Positions 63,470 to 64,000 of a DNA stretch of 64,000 bases are shown here, one piece after another. The translations under genes and the position numbers were made by a program. Where the stretch lies: contig CAYPCW010000006.1 in assembly GCA_964409335.1 (NCBI GenBank), positions 1 through 64,000 of the forward strand. The letters are read 5' to 3'. Origin of the DNA: JABMOW01 sp964409335 (GTDB lineage Bacteria > Fidelibacterota > Marinisomatia > SCGC-AAA003-L08 > JACNLC01). Each line of letters starts with the position of its first letter. Position 1 is the first letter of the stretch. Under the pieces are notes generated by a model. It was not told the origin of the DNA and did no database searches. It worked only from the letters and a program-made list of their open reading frames with translations.

Positions 63470-63846
63470 TCAAGGCTCATGGGTTGCGTTTTTCCGGCAA
63501 CCAACGATTATCATTGATAGCAGATCGGTCCCGTTTTCAGTTTCATTCTTCGGCACACCGGTCAGGATCAGAAATATTTCATGGTCTCCCCGACGAATGA
63601 ACAGACCAGTGATCAATTTCGGTACAATACGTTTCGCATCAAATTTTCAGTGTTCCTGATACGTCCAATATTCGGTAAACTTACAGATGTTTTTTAAAGA
63701 AAATCTAAAGGGTTCCCTCCGGAGTGATTGACCCGGTCTCATTGACAGGGGGAACTTCCTGGATGTTTCATCGAATAATGAGTCGTTTGTCCGAATCCTC
63801 CCAAAGGGACAGGATCCAAAAATAGTCATTAGAATCTGGAATTAAT
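63470..63846. other. Intergenic 377 bases between priA and the DUF2723 gene
   Basis: No coding signal and no clear repeat. It separates divergent genes and must hold both promoters; the stretch near 63620-63700 is AT-rich. Confidence 0.45.
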
Positions 63847-64000
63847 TTGAACAGTCAATACAATTTTTATAATCGGCTACTTTCAGGGGTGGTTTTTGCT
63901 TTTTCATTTGTTGTTTATCTGCTCACCATGGCACCAACGACATCCTTTTGGGACTGCGGTGAGTTTATTGCCACATCCGTGATCATGGGCGTTCCCCATC
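63847..64000 (+). CDS. DUF2723 membrane protein (start only)
   Basis: The first 51 residues of a protein running off the right edge, from TTG at 63847; a stop lies in frame upstream, so this is the only start seen. It opens with a membrane helix (LLSGVVFAFSFVVYLLTMAP) followed by TTSFWDCGEFIATSVIMGVP, the fixed beginning of DUF2723 (GT117-like) proteins of Bacteroidetes and related phyla. Members are large multi-span proteins proposed to act in protein O-glycosylation. The ribosome site is weak. Confidence 0.85.
   Translation, partial: MNSQYNFYNRLLSGVVFAFSFVVYLLTMAPTTSFWDCGEFIATSVIMGVPH

Overview
The window looks like one scaffold of a metagenome-assembled genome from a Gram-negative bacterium of the FCB group. 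My best guess is Neomarinimicrobiota (Marinimicrobia/SAR406) or a close relative. The evidence is an LpxH-like enzyme, TonB and HmuY proteins, PorV/PorQ-like and beta-barrel surface proteins, a DUF2723 protein at the right edge, a K+-type membrane pyrophosphatase and frequent TTG/GTG starts. The phylum call is inference. A 100-base N run at 10109-10208 marks a scaffold gap.

Left end (1-11 kb). Bases 1 to about 660 are AT-rich and hold a decayed Flavobacteria-type tyrosine recombinase unlike the rest of the window. Next, on the minus strand, come an SRPBCC protein, a small exported barrel protein, csaA, a methyltransferase and a DyP peroxidase. A complete phosphate uptake operon follows (pstS-pstC-pstA-pstB-phoU). 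The accessory hot spot is 9.2-10.9 kb: a REP-associated tyrosine transposase (RAYT) lies between what look like the C-terminus of hsdS and the N-terminus of hsdR. A perfect 28-bp REP-like palindrome and two kinds of in-frame tandem repeat sit inside the transposase coding sequence.

Middle (11-47 kb). cmoA-cmoB (tRNA wobble U34 modification) overlap each other and follow a GNAT acetyltransferase and a TetR regulator. Further along are a TonB receptor-hmuY pair for heme or iron, ferredoxin-NADP reductase, tgt with a Nudix gene, an S9 peptidase, a 1037-residue peptidase/propeller/barrel surface protein, an LpxH-like phosphoesterase, a large multi-PAS histidine kinase with a receiver-only partner, punA, rlmN, a MoxR/DUF58 pair, a TPR lipoprotein, a PfkB kinase, a Nudix gene overlapping a catalytically broken AroQ-like gene, and ychF. 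The most unusual locus is 39.9-45.9 kb: an SLC12-type cation-chloride cotransporter fused to an AAA-like ATPase (1708 residues), overlapping a small MscS channel gene by one base. This looks like an ion or osmotic homeostasis unit.

Right (47-64 kb). A housekeeping run on the plus strand carries gltX, glnS, ispE, tRNA-Gln, prs, rplY, pth, hppA, rpsF, rpsR and rplI and ends at a strong terminator. prs starts two bases after the tRNA-Gln. Beyond are a VKOR-family protein with a nitroreductase, tRNA-Glu with its terminator, a PorV/PorQ-like protein, a second peptidase-MA protein overlapping priA, and the start of a DUF2723 gene.

No rRNA genes or CRISPR arrays were seen. The strongest candidates for new biology are the transporter-ATPase/MscS unit, the catalytically dead AroQ homologue, the zinc-ligand-free Tgt, and the RAYT with its REP inside its own gene.
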